A stretch of 64,000 bases of DNA from JAFEBO01 sp044221315 (GTDB lineage Bacteria; Planctomycetota; Phycisphaerae; Phycisphaerales; UBA1924), in contig JBGAPK010000005.1 of assembly GCA_044221315.1 (NCBI GenBank), forward strand, positions 1 to 64,000, given 5' to 3'. The notes below the pieces were generated by a model. That model made no database searches. It was not told the DNA's origin and saw only the letters and a program-made list of their open reading frames with translations. A program made the translations under genes and the position numbers. Below are positions 8,551 through 16,513 of the stretch, in pieces (the first letter of the stretch is position 1; each line of letters opens with the position of its first letter).

Positions 8551-9032
8551 CTGTATCCCGCCGCGCCTTCGCGGTCTCTCCGATTCCCGTGTGTCACGCG
8601 ACGCGCGTGCCGGCGGGAATGAGTGCGATCCCGAACCTCGCAACCGGTTCGCGCGAGCGTGCGCAAACCGAATGCGGAAACCCGACTTGTCGTTGATTGC
8701 GCCCGCGCCTCCCTGCGTCGGGCGATCAATCACCAGCCTTCGAGCGGCCACCGCCGCGCCGCGTCAACCGTCGCGGCTGCAAAAAGATAGCGGGTCTCCG
8801 GCGCAGATGCGAGTGAATACCGCCGCTGCGCCCCGGGATTTGCCATGCCCGTGTTTCTGTCGGCGCGCGAGTTCGAGCACGAAGTCCGAGATGTGGCGCC
8901 GGGAGTCGCTTCGATGCCGACGGGATGGGGAGGATCGGCTCTTGCCGGGCGCGAGGCATCGGCACCGAGCGGGGAAGATCGTCAACGACCCCAGAAAACC
9001 CGACGCCCGGCCGGACGCTAATCTTTCTGCCC
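8551..9032. other. Divergent non-coding region between speA and the ABC ATPase gene
   Basis: 482 bases without a convincing gene. Open frames run through it on both strands, but they are Arg/Ser/Pro-rich and match nothing recognisable. The notable content is the hairpin at 8583-8620 in the speA leader. No consensus promoter stands out on either side. Confidence 0.6.
8583..8620 (-). promoter_or_regulatory. Two-part hairpin/dyad in the speA leader
   Basis: ATTCCCG (8583-8589) pairs with CGGGAAT (8614-8620), and inside it CACGCG (8595-8600) pairs with CGCGTG (8604-8609) around ACG. Both arms are perfect. The element ends 33 bases upstream of the speA start codon, where a leader RNA structure or an operator would sit. 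Confidence 0.45.
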
Positions 9033-10163
<1,131 letters not shown>

Positions 10164-10173
10164 GGGGCGATTC

Positions 10174-11277
10174 ATGCGTCGGGTGGCGCTGTTGGCGTTG
10201 ATTTCCCTGGTGGCGGTTGCCAGTGCCGGGGTGCCGCCGGCCAGGACCATTGCGTGGGTCATCTCGCTCCGCGGCGGCCTCGACCATGCCGCGCAGGTGC
10301 GTGAACTCGAGGATCAACTGCGGGAGGCGAAGTCGGGCGGAGCGCGCCTGGTCTGCGTCGAGTTGAGCGGAAGGGCCTGGAGAATCGATGTGGCCGACGC
10401 TCTAGGAGCGGTGCTCGAGCGCAGCGAGCCCCCGGCAATCGCGCTGGTAAAGTCGGAGGACGGCGACATCGGGCTGGGGCCGCTGATCGCCGCGTCCCGA
10501 GCGAGCTCAGGCTGCTGGGTCGAACCCGGACGCCCGCTGACGATTGCGCCGAACGACAACGCCCGGGATTTGGCGTCGGATGCAAGGGAATTGAAGAAGC
10601 AGGAGTCGGCGTGGGTGAAGGGCGATGAGAAATCCCCGCTCGCGACGTACGACGCGCTTCGCTCGGCGATCATCGATCCCAAGGCCGGCTGCTGGATGAG
10701 CGTGAGCAAGGGTGGCGGGGTCATGGTCTATCCGGGGGAGCCGACAAGCCAAGAGCGTCTGCAGGCCGAGCGCGTGGCAGTTTTCTGCGGGAAGGGAGCG
10801 AGCCGGCTGTCGATCGACGTCGCCGATGCCGTGGCGTTGCGGGTCTGCCGCGGCAGCGCGGCCGGCGCACAGGCGGCGATCGAGGCCGCGCTTGAAGGAT
10901 CGGGCGGGGTCAGGCCGGAGATCCGGGAGACTCGCTCGGTCGGCGCCCCGCTCGCGGAACGCAGCGCCGCGGTCCATCGCCTGGTGGACGAGTCGGAGGG
11001 ATTTCTCGCCAGGGCCGAGCTCGAACTGAAAGCCAAAGACCCCGACACGGGGCTCGCGATGAAACGCGCGAAGGCAATGGTGCGCACCGCGCGGGAGAAG
11101 CTGGAAAGGGCCTCGGCCCTGATCAGGGAAGTGCCCGAGATTCTGCGGACGATGGCCCCGGGCGAGATCGACGCCGGCCAGACGCCGAGCGAGCATGAGT
11201 CCCGATGGAAGCGGACGCTGCAGCGACTCTCCGATCGTGCCGCAAAGATCGAGGCAAAGATCGATGCCAAGCACTGA
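10174..11277 (+). CDS. Exported protein, possibly degenerate ClpP/NfeD-like
   Basis: A 367-residue protein from ATG 10174, ten bases after the ATPase gene. A signal peptide (VALLALISLVAVASAG) is followed by IAWVISLRGGLDHAAQVRELEDQL and ARLVCVELSGRAWRIDVADALG. This echoes the start of membrane-bound ClpP-class/NfeD proteases (substrate-strand 'I.LRG.ID', then 'LVVELDTPGG'). No Ser-Lys catalytic pair is evident, so if related it is likely inactive. The C-terminal 120 residues are helical and charged (coiled-coil-like EGFLARAELELKAKD). The family call is weak; the gene itself is secure. Confidence 0.6.
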   Translation: MRRVALLALISLVAVASAGVPPARTIAWVISLRGGLDHAAQVRELEDQLREAKSGGARLVCVELSGRAWRIDVADALGAVLERSEPPAIALVKSEDGDIGLGPLIAASRASSGCWVEPGRPLTIAPNDNARDLASDARELKKQESAWVKGDEKSPLATYDALRSAIIDPKAGCWMSVSKGGGVMVYPGEPTSQERLQAERVAVFCGKGASRLSIDVADAVALRVCRGSAAGAQAAIEAALEGSGGVRPEIRETRSVGAPLAERSAAVHRLVDESEGFLARAELELKAKDPDTGLAMKRAKAMVRTAREKLERASALIREVPEILRTMAPGEIDAGQTPSEHESRWKRTLQRLSDRAAKIEAKIDAKH

Positions 11278-11312
11278 AACGGAACCGAGAGACAACGGAA
11301 GGAGCGTGCGGC

Positions 11313-11951
11313 GTGCGCCCGAACAGAAGAGGACGGAAGCCAAAGCCCGCGCGAACGCGCCGGCATCCGGGCGTGCGGAGCGGTGCGCCGGCAAAGACCG
11401 GGCCGGCCGGCGGGGCCGATGAAGCCGCCGGTCTTTCCGGGCCTCAGGCGGCGATGGGCGTGCCTCTGGCGATGGACCCGCGCGAAACCAAGTTACTGCG
11501 TGAAATGCTCTGGCACAACGTCGTCCGGGAGATGCTCACCGCCCTGTGTTTCGAGACCGGCCAGGCCGACGCCGATGGAAAGCCCCGGGTACTCGACGGT
11601 CGCCTCACGGTCATTACATTCCGGGGAGAGCGGATCCCGATCGGCGCCGTTCGCCCGCTTATCAACTTCGGCCTGGGGAACACCAGGCAGGAGCGCCAGC
11701 TTTCGATGATGATCCAGGGCACGGTTTTTCAGATCGTGACGCCCGAGGGCGACGTGTTCACGCTGCCCCTCCACGAGATCCGCGGCCTGCACGCCCTTTC
11801 AGAATCCATCATGGACCAGTTGCGGGCCGCCACGGAAGAATCGGGCCAGGAAAAAAAGGGCGAACCGTTCGGGTTTGCCGCGTACACGCAATTGGCGCAG
11901 GGTTTGAACAACCGCCCGATCCCCAAAGCGCCCGAAGAGCCGGGCGAATAG
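11313..11951 (+). CDS. Hypothetical protein with basic N-terminal tail
   Basis: 212 residues from GTG 11313, chosen because GGAAGGAG lies at 11297-11304 with an eight-base spacer. An Arg/Lys/Pro-rich disordered tail (about 60 residues) precedes a compact domain: ETKLLREMLWHNVVREML, then LTVITFRGERIPIGAVRPLINFGLGNTRQ and FQIVTPEGDVFTLPLHEI. Two successive beta-rich motifs suggest a small sensor or nucleic-acid binding fold, but no family was recognised. It converges on the PIN-TRAM gene with seven bases between the stop codons. Confidence 0.6.
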   Translation: MRPNRRGRKPKPARTRRHPGVRSGAPAKTGPAGGADEAAGLSGPQAAMGVPLAMDPRETKLLREMLWHNVVREMLTALCFETGQADADGKPRVLDGRLTVITFRGERIPIGAVRPLINFGLGNTRQERQLSMMIQGTVFQIVTPEGDVFTLPLHEIRGLHALSESIMDQLRAATEESGQEKKGEPFGFAAYTQLAQGLNNRPIPKAPEEPGE

Positions 11952-11958
11952 GCGGCAC

Positions 11959-13278
11959 TCAGCGCCTTGGATTCCGCGAGGTGCCCTCGCGAACCGAACG
12001 TGGCGGATTCGGCGGGAACGGAGAGCGCGGACGGGGCGGCTCAGCCGGCTTCGAAGTTGAAACGGTTGCCTCTTCCGGTGGCGCTTCAGCGGGCGGACCG
12101 CCCGCCTCGGCGTTCTCGATGGTGTCCGTGTGCGTCCCGTTCGAAGCCGAGGCCGCCGTCGGCGCGGGCTTTGGCGCTTCAGGCTCGCGGCCGGGGGCGA
12201 TTTTCGCAAAGATCAGGCGTCCCGCCGCGGTCTGGAGGTTGCTCGCGACCGTGAGGTCCACACGCTGGCCGAGCAGATGAGCGCCGCCCTCCGCGACGAC
12301 CATGGTTCCGTCGTCGAGATATCCGACTCCTTGACCCTGCTGCTCGCCTTCACGAACCAGCACGACCGCGATCTGCTCGCCCGGGACCAGCGCGGGCTTG
12401 AGGGCGTTGGCAAGTTCGTGGATGTTGATGACACCGATCTTCTGGATCTCTGCCACGCGCGCAAGCCCAAGGTCGGTCGTCACGATCAGGCCCGGCGAAA
12501 GGCGCGCGAATTCGATGAGCATCTGATCGACGCCCTTTCCCGGAACGGGCAACTCGTCGATGCTGACCGCGATCGTGCCCAGGCGCTGGAGGCGGGTGAC
12601 CATGTCGAGCCCACGCCGGCCCTTGGCGCGCGAGAGCCGATCGGACGAGTCGGCAAGACGCTGCAGTTCCAGGATGACAAAGCGCGGCACGATGACCGGC
12701 GACTGAATCAGGCCGGTCGAGGCAATATCGACAATCCGGGCGTCGATGAGAGCCGATGAATCGAGGATCAGCGGCTTGGTGCCGCGGATCTGCTTGGCGA
12801 ACTCGACGTACGGGATGACCAGGCGAAAATCGTCCTGGGTTTGGAGAATGGTGGTCACGGCAAGGTACGCAAGGGCGATGCCCAGGAGCACCTTGGTCGC
12901 GTTGTTGATCTTGGGGTCGATCTCGTAGAGCGAGCCGAGCAGATCGACCACGGAGCCGAGCGCGACCGTGGCCAGCATCGCCGCCACGACGCCGAAGAAG
13001 ACCGCGATGACCGCTCCGATCTTCTTTTTCCGAGTGAGGAGGTCCACGGCGCCGACCAGCGAAGCGATGACAAACGCGATCGCGAGGATGACCATCGCGA
13101 TCCGCGGCCATTCCTTGGGAACGGCCTTGTCGGGCTGGAAGTAGAGCGCGCTGAGCGTGACAACCACGACGAAAAGCGCAAGGAAGCTGAGTCGGGTGAT
13201 CCGCAGCACGGCGAAGCGGGTGCTCTCGACGTTTTCGGCCGCGGAAAGAATCGGCGGAGATTTTGTCTGATCGTCCAT
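11959..13278 (-). CDS. Membrane-anchored PIN/TRAM domain protein (YacL type)
   Basis: 439 residues starting at ATG 13278. Four transmembrane segments occupy about residues 25-145 (FLALFVVVVTLSALYF, IAMVILAIAFVIASLVG, IGAVIAVFFGVVAAMLATVALG, KVLLGIALAYLAVTTIL). A PIN nuclease domain follows (KPLILDSSALIDARIVDIAS ... FVILELQRLADSSDRLSRAKGRRGLD ... VDQMLIEFARLSPGLIVTTD) with its acidic metal-binding residues, then a TRAM domain (EQIAVVLVREGEQQGQGVGYLDDG). This is the YacL layout found in many bacteria. A Pro/Glu-rich 80-residue tail is additional. It is probably a membrane-tethered RNase; the in vivo target is unknown. Confidence 0.85.
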   Translation of the reverse strand: MDDQTKSPPILSAAENVESTRFAVLRITRLSFLALFVVVVTLSALYFQPDKAVPKEWPRIAMVILAIAFVIASLVGAVDLLTRKKKIGAVIAVFFGVVAAMLATVALGSVVDLLGSLYEIDPKINNATKVLLGIALAYLAVTTILQTQDDFRLVIPYVEFAKQIRGTKPLILDSSALIDARIVDIASTGLIQSPVIVPRFVILELQRLADSSDRLSRAKGRRGLDMVTRLQRLGTIAVSIDELPVPGKGVDQMLIEFARLSPGLIVTTDLGLARVAEIQKIGVINIHELANALKPALVPGEQIAVVLVREGEQQGQGVGYLDDGTMVVAEGGAHLLGQRVDLTVASNLQTAAGRLIFAKIAPGREPEAPKPAPTAASASNGTHTDTIENAEAGGPPAEAPPEEATVSTSKPAEPPRPRSPFPPNPPRSVREGTSRNPRR

Positions 13279-13441
13279 GCGGGGGCGGGGCGCGGGAACC
13301 CGCAACAGTGTACGAGACGGGGGAAGATGCGGGTCCGGCCGGCGCCGTCGGTTGACAAGTTCGCCGTTTTCGGGCGTTCGCATACGCGGCCGGGCACCAC
13401 CGGATCGGGAGCGAAGGCGGGCCGGGCGCTAGAATCGGCCG

Positions 13442-13567
13442 CTCCCTCCGATCGACGGCCGGGCCCGGTGCACGGATGGCCCGTGAACCTGGTCAGGGCT
13501 TGACCGCAGCAGCCATAAGCGGCCGTCGTCCGGTGCCGCCGGTGTCCTGGCCGTCGATCGGGGGGAG
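13442..13567 (+). ncRNA. ffs: Signal recognition particle RNA, small bacterial type
   Basis: The central part (GAACCTGGTCAGG at 13484-13496, then GCAGCAGCC) is the SRP domain-IV signature. The flanks close a long hairpin: 13442-13460 pairs with 13549-13567 almost base for base. The next gene is dnaX followed by ybaB, the same order as scr-dnaX-yaaK in Bacillus. The apical loop departs from the usual GGAA tetraloop: CTTGACC stands where CCGGAAGG is expected. The RNA pairs with Ffh to target nascent membrane proteins. Exact ends are estimated from the terminal stem. Confidence 0.85.
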
Positions 13568-13602
13568 ACTTTGAGGCCGAGGCGATCTTCTAGAATCGCT
13601 CT

Positions 13603-14754
13603 ATGGCCTACACCGTCCTCGCCCGCCGTTACCGCTCCACCGACTTCGACGAGGTTGTCGGCCAGGAAGCCATCGCCAAGACGCTTCAGAACGCGATCAA
13701 GCTCAACCGCGTCGCTCACGCGTACCTCTTCTGCGGCACCCGCGGCGTGGGCAAGACGAGCATGGCGCGCATCTTCGCCAAGGCTCTCAACGGCGGCAAG
13801 GAAGAAATCGACAACGCGATCATGCAGGGCAAGGACACCGATGTCATCGAGATCGACGCGGCAAGCAACAACAGCGTGGACAACGCCCGTGAACTGATCG
13901 CCAACGCGGCATATCGACCGCTCCGGGGCAAGAAAAAGATCTACATCATCGACGAGGTGCACATGCTCTCGACAGCGGCGTTCAACGCGCTGCTGAAGAC
14001 GATGGAAGAGCCGCCCGAGCACGTGATGTTCATCTTGGCGACCACCGACCCGCAGAAGGTGCCGGCCACGATCCAAAGCCGCTGCCAGCGGTTTGATTTT
14101 CGGAATATCCCGGCCTCGCAGATCGCCGAACATCTGACCGCCGTTCTCAAGCAGGAGGGCGTTTCCGCCGAACCCGAATTAGTCTTCCAGCTTTCACGCC
14201 TTGGCAACGGCTCGATGCGCGATGCGCTCAGCCTGCTCGACCGCATGATCGCCGGGGGCGACAAGAAACTGACGGTCAAGACGCTGGAGGAACTTCTTGG
14301 CCTGCCGGCGCGGGAACTGGTTGGAACACTCCTTGACTCGTTCACATCCAGCGATCCCGCGGCGGCGCTCGAAGCGGCCGACACCCTGCTGAAGCGAGGG
14401 ATCTCGATCGACCAGGTTCTTGAGTCGCTCCTCGAACGCCTGCGCGATCTGCTCGTGCTGGCGACGTGCGGGAAAGATTCGGAACTGGTCGAATTGTCCG
14501 ACGAGGCACGAAAGACCGAAGCGACGCGGAGCACCAAGTTCGACCCCGCCGCCGTTGTTCACATGATCGCGATGATCGAGAACATCCAGCGGAGCGCCAA
14601 GAACAGCGCCAGCCCCCGGGCTCTCTTCGATGCCTGCATCGTCCGGCTCGCCCTCACCGATCGGCTGGCCGATGCGACGTCGGTGCTCAAGGAAGCCAAG
14701 GGCGAGGGACGCGGGCCGGTTGCCGTCGGAGCTTCCCCGGCAAAAAAACGCTGA
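13603..14754 (+). CDS. dnaX: DNA polymerase III subunit gamma (zero-frame product of dnaX)
   Basis: 383 residues, the clamp-loader ATPase. Walker A is GTRGVGKTS (about residue 45), Walker B IYIIDEVHMLS, sensor 1 FILATTDPQKVPATIQSRC, with the domain III collar after residue 240. The zero frame stops at TGA 14752-14754 directly after GCA AAA AAA CGC, yielding a short gamma form. The zinc module normally found after the first helix (four cysteines) is absent: the chain runs ALNGGKEEIDNAIMQG straight to DTDVIEIDAASN. The gene lies 35 bases after the SRP RNA. Confidence 0.93.
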   Translation: MAYTVLARRYRSTDFDEVVGQEAIAKTLQNAIKLNRVAHAYLFCGTRGVGKTSMARIFAKALNGGKEEIDNAIMQGKDTDVIEIDAASNNSVDNARELIANAAYRPLRGKKKIYIIDEVHMLSTAAFNALLKTMEEPPEHVMFILATTDPQKVPATIQSRCQRFDFRNIPASQIAEHLTAVLKQEGVSAEPELVFQLSRLGNGSMRDALSLLDRMIAGGDKKLTVKTLEELLGLPARELVGTLLDSFTSSDPAAALEAADTLLKRGISIDQVLESLLERLRDLLVLATCGKDSELVELSDEARKTEATRSTKFDPAAVVHMIAMIENIQRSAKNSASPRALFDACIVRLALTDRLADATSVLKEAKGEGRGPVAVGASPAKKR

Positions 14755-15299
14755 CGCCGGGGGAGGAGGAGAGATCGCTCCCGCCGGCGAGTCACAATCC
14801 GGACAACGCATCGGCGCCCGATTCGGGCAACGATCTCTTTGCGCCCGCGAGCAAGACTTCTCAACCTGCCGCTTCCCGTTCGATGGCGTCTGCATCAGAC
14901 ACTCTTCCAAAGCCTTGCAAGTACTTCCCCGGCGACTGGGCGGCGGTGCGCGAAGCGGTCGCGACCGCGCGTCGGCAAGTGCGGATGGTCATTGAGGAAG
15001 CCGTTCTTGTTGAGTTCAAGTCGGACCTCGCCGCCCTGCGGATTGCGCCCGACCTCATGACCGCCGCGCAGGGCGTGCACGAGGAAATCCGAGAGCTTCT
15101 CGTCCGGACGTGGGGCCGGAGTGTTCGGGTCGAGTTCCGGGCCGAATCGCAAGCTGTTCCGGTCGCGGTCGTGAACGGTCCGGCGGAGCCGGCCGCGCCG
15201 TCGCTCACGATCGCGAACGCGACGGACAACCCGCTGATCGCCAGGGCCGTGGAACTGCTGGGAGCGAAGGTGATCGGCGTCTATCCGAGGCAGAAGTGA
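13603..15299 (+). CDS. dnaX: DNA polymerase III subunit tau (made by -1 ribosomal frameshift)
   Basis: A -1 slip on the A7 run (14742-14748) continues translation in the overlapping frame to the stop at 15297-15299. This adds 183 residues and gives a 565-residue tau, close to the 563 residues of Bacillus DnaX. The extension contains a Pro/Ser/Glu-rich linker and then a typical DnaX C-terminal domain (YFPGDWAAVREAVATA ... VLVEFKSDLAALRIAP ... VHEEIRELLVRTWGRSVRVEF ... NPLIARAVELLGAKVIGVYP). That domain has no good start codon of its own. The shift signal is described separately. Confidence 0.82.
14742..14788 (+). promoter_or_regulatory. Programmed -1 frameshift signal in dnaX
   Basis: The slippery heptamer A AAA AAA spans 14742-14748 in the correct zero-frame register. 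Seven bases later a strong stem-loop begins: GCCGG-GGGAG (14756-14765) pairs with CTCCC-(G)-CCGGC (14778-14788), with one bulged G and a 12-base loop. Slippery site, spacer length and downstream structure match the E. coli dnaX arrangement. Transcriptional slippage on the A7 run is an alternative way to reach the same frame. Confidence 0.8.
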
Positions 15300-15384
15300 C
15301 AACAGGCCGGTCCATCAACGCGTAGGGAACACAAGCAGAGAACCGGGCCGCTCCACGCGGGTCCGAATCAGGCGGAGAAAACGA

Positions 15385-15753
15385 ATGTTGGATCAACTGA
15401 AAGCGATGGGTGCCGTGGCGAGCCTCCTCAAGAACAGGGAGAAACTGCAGGCATCGCTCGAGCAGGTCAAGCAGGACATGGGAAAGACCGAGGTCGTCGG
15501 TCGCGCGGGCAACGGCGCGGCAACCGCCCGGGTGAGCGGGCAGATGCAGGTCATCGCCGTGGAATTGAGCCCGGCCCTCCTGAATGGAATGGTGGCCGAT
15601 GCCAAGACCCGCGAGTACGCATCGTCACTCATCGCCGAGGCGGTGAACGACGGCTTCAAACAAGCGCAGGAAAAGCTCCAGGCCGCAATCCAGGCGCGGA
15701 CGCGCGAACTCGGCATCCCGGACCTGCCGGGTCTGGGCAACCTGCTCGGGTGA
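15385..15753 (+). CDS. ybaB: YbaB/EbfC family nucleoid-associated protein
   Basis: 122 residues with the YbaB pattern: N-terminal helix rich in Leu/Lys/Gln (SLLKNREKLQASLEQVKQDM), strands VVGRAGNGAATARVSGQMQVIAVELSP, then a long C-terminal helix (SLIAEAVNDGFKQAQEKLQAAI). Members form dimers that bind DNA. It follows dnaX as in most bacteria; recR, often third in that operon, is not next here. Start ATG 15385 is preceded by GGCGGAGAA. Confidence 0.88.
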   Translation: MLDQLKAMGAVASLLKNREKLQASLEQVKQDMGKTEVVGRAGNGAATARVSGQMQVIAVELSPALLNGMVADAKTREYASSLIAEAVNDGFKQAQEKLQAAIQARTRELGIPDLPGLGNLLG

Positions 15754-15795
15754 GTAGGGCCGCGCGGACCGCTCGCCCGTCGATTATGCTTGGCC

Positions 15796-16440
15796 ATGAT
15801 CCGAATTGTCCGGGCGACCGCCGGGTTGCTTTTCCTGGCGCTCGGCGCGTGCGACTACGAGCGCCTGCCCACCAAGTTCCATCTCACCGAAGTCTCGGCC
15901 CAGCCGGGGCTCACCGTCATGTACACCGAGTCGATGCGCGACCCGGCGAACGCAAAATTCCCGCCCGTGACTGTGCGCCTGATCGGCGTCGGGGAGGAAT
16001 CGATGCATGGCGGCAAGCTCGACATGTCCGGCGCCATCGACGCCGCAATGGCCGGCGCACGGATCAGGGACATTGCGCTGAATCAGGACACCCGCCTCGT
16101 CACGATTCCACCGGACGATCCGCTCTTCACCAGCCCATACGTCCTGGGCGCGGCGTTTCTCGCCTGGGCCGGACCCCAGGAGCCCCCCGTCAACTACATC
16201 GAGAAGCAGGCAGTCTTCGACGACAAAGGCAACGAAATCCCGGAGTATTTGGCCGCGCCTTTCGAAGACCAGCCTCCGCCGCCATCCCCCCCGCCCGACC
16301 GGCGGGCGGTGCTGATCTCGACGGACACGCTGCGGACCAAGGGCCTGGTCATCGAGGTCGATCGTGAGGGCGTAAAGGTCGTGCCCTCGACACTGCGCCT
16401 CGGCGAGGCACGGGCGACGCCGGCCGAAGACTCGAAGTGA
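15796..16440 (+). CDS. Putative lipoprotein, unknown function
   Basis: 214 residues from ATG 15796. The N-terminus MIRIVRATAGLLFLALGAC ends in a lipobox LGAC with Cys19, so membrane anchoring by lipidation is likely. The mature part is mixed alpha/beta with a proline-rich stretch (QPPPPSPPPD) before the last 35 residues. It lies 73 bases before the large pseudokinase gene on the same strand. By position it could be an envelope partner of the type VI-like TssL/TssM pair, as TssJ is in real type VI systems, but no sequence likeness to TssJ was seen. Confidence 0.65.
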   Translation: MIRIVRATAGLLFLALGACDYERLPTKFHLTEVSAQPGLTVMYTESMRDPANAKFPPVTVRLIGVGEESMHGGKLDMSGAIDAAMAGARIRDIALNQDTRLVTIPPDDPLFTSPYVLGAAFLAWAGPQEPPVNYIEKQAVFDDKGNEIPEYLAAPFEDQPPPPSPPPDRRAVLISTDTLRTKGLVIEVDREGVKVVPSTLRLGEARATPAEDSK

Positions 16441-16513
16441 GGCCCCGGACGTCCCGGCAGGTAATCGCCAAACGCGATTTGCTCCCGGGCCGACTTTCGT
16501 AGACAATTGGCCC

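Noticed and set aside
14466..15299. Independent gene in the second dnaX frame
   Set aside because: Its first 95 codons overlap the gamma-coding frame and are not protein-like; sense begins exactly after the A7 slip site, so it is the tau extension.
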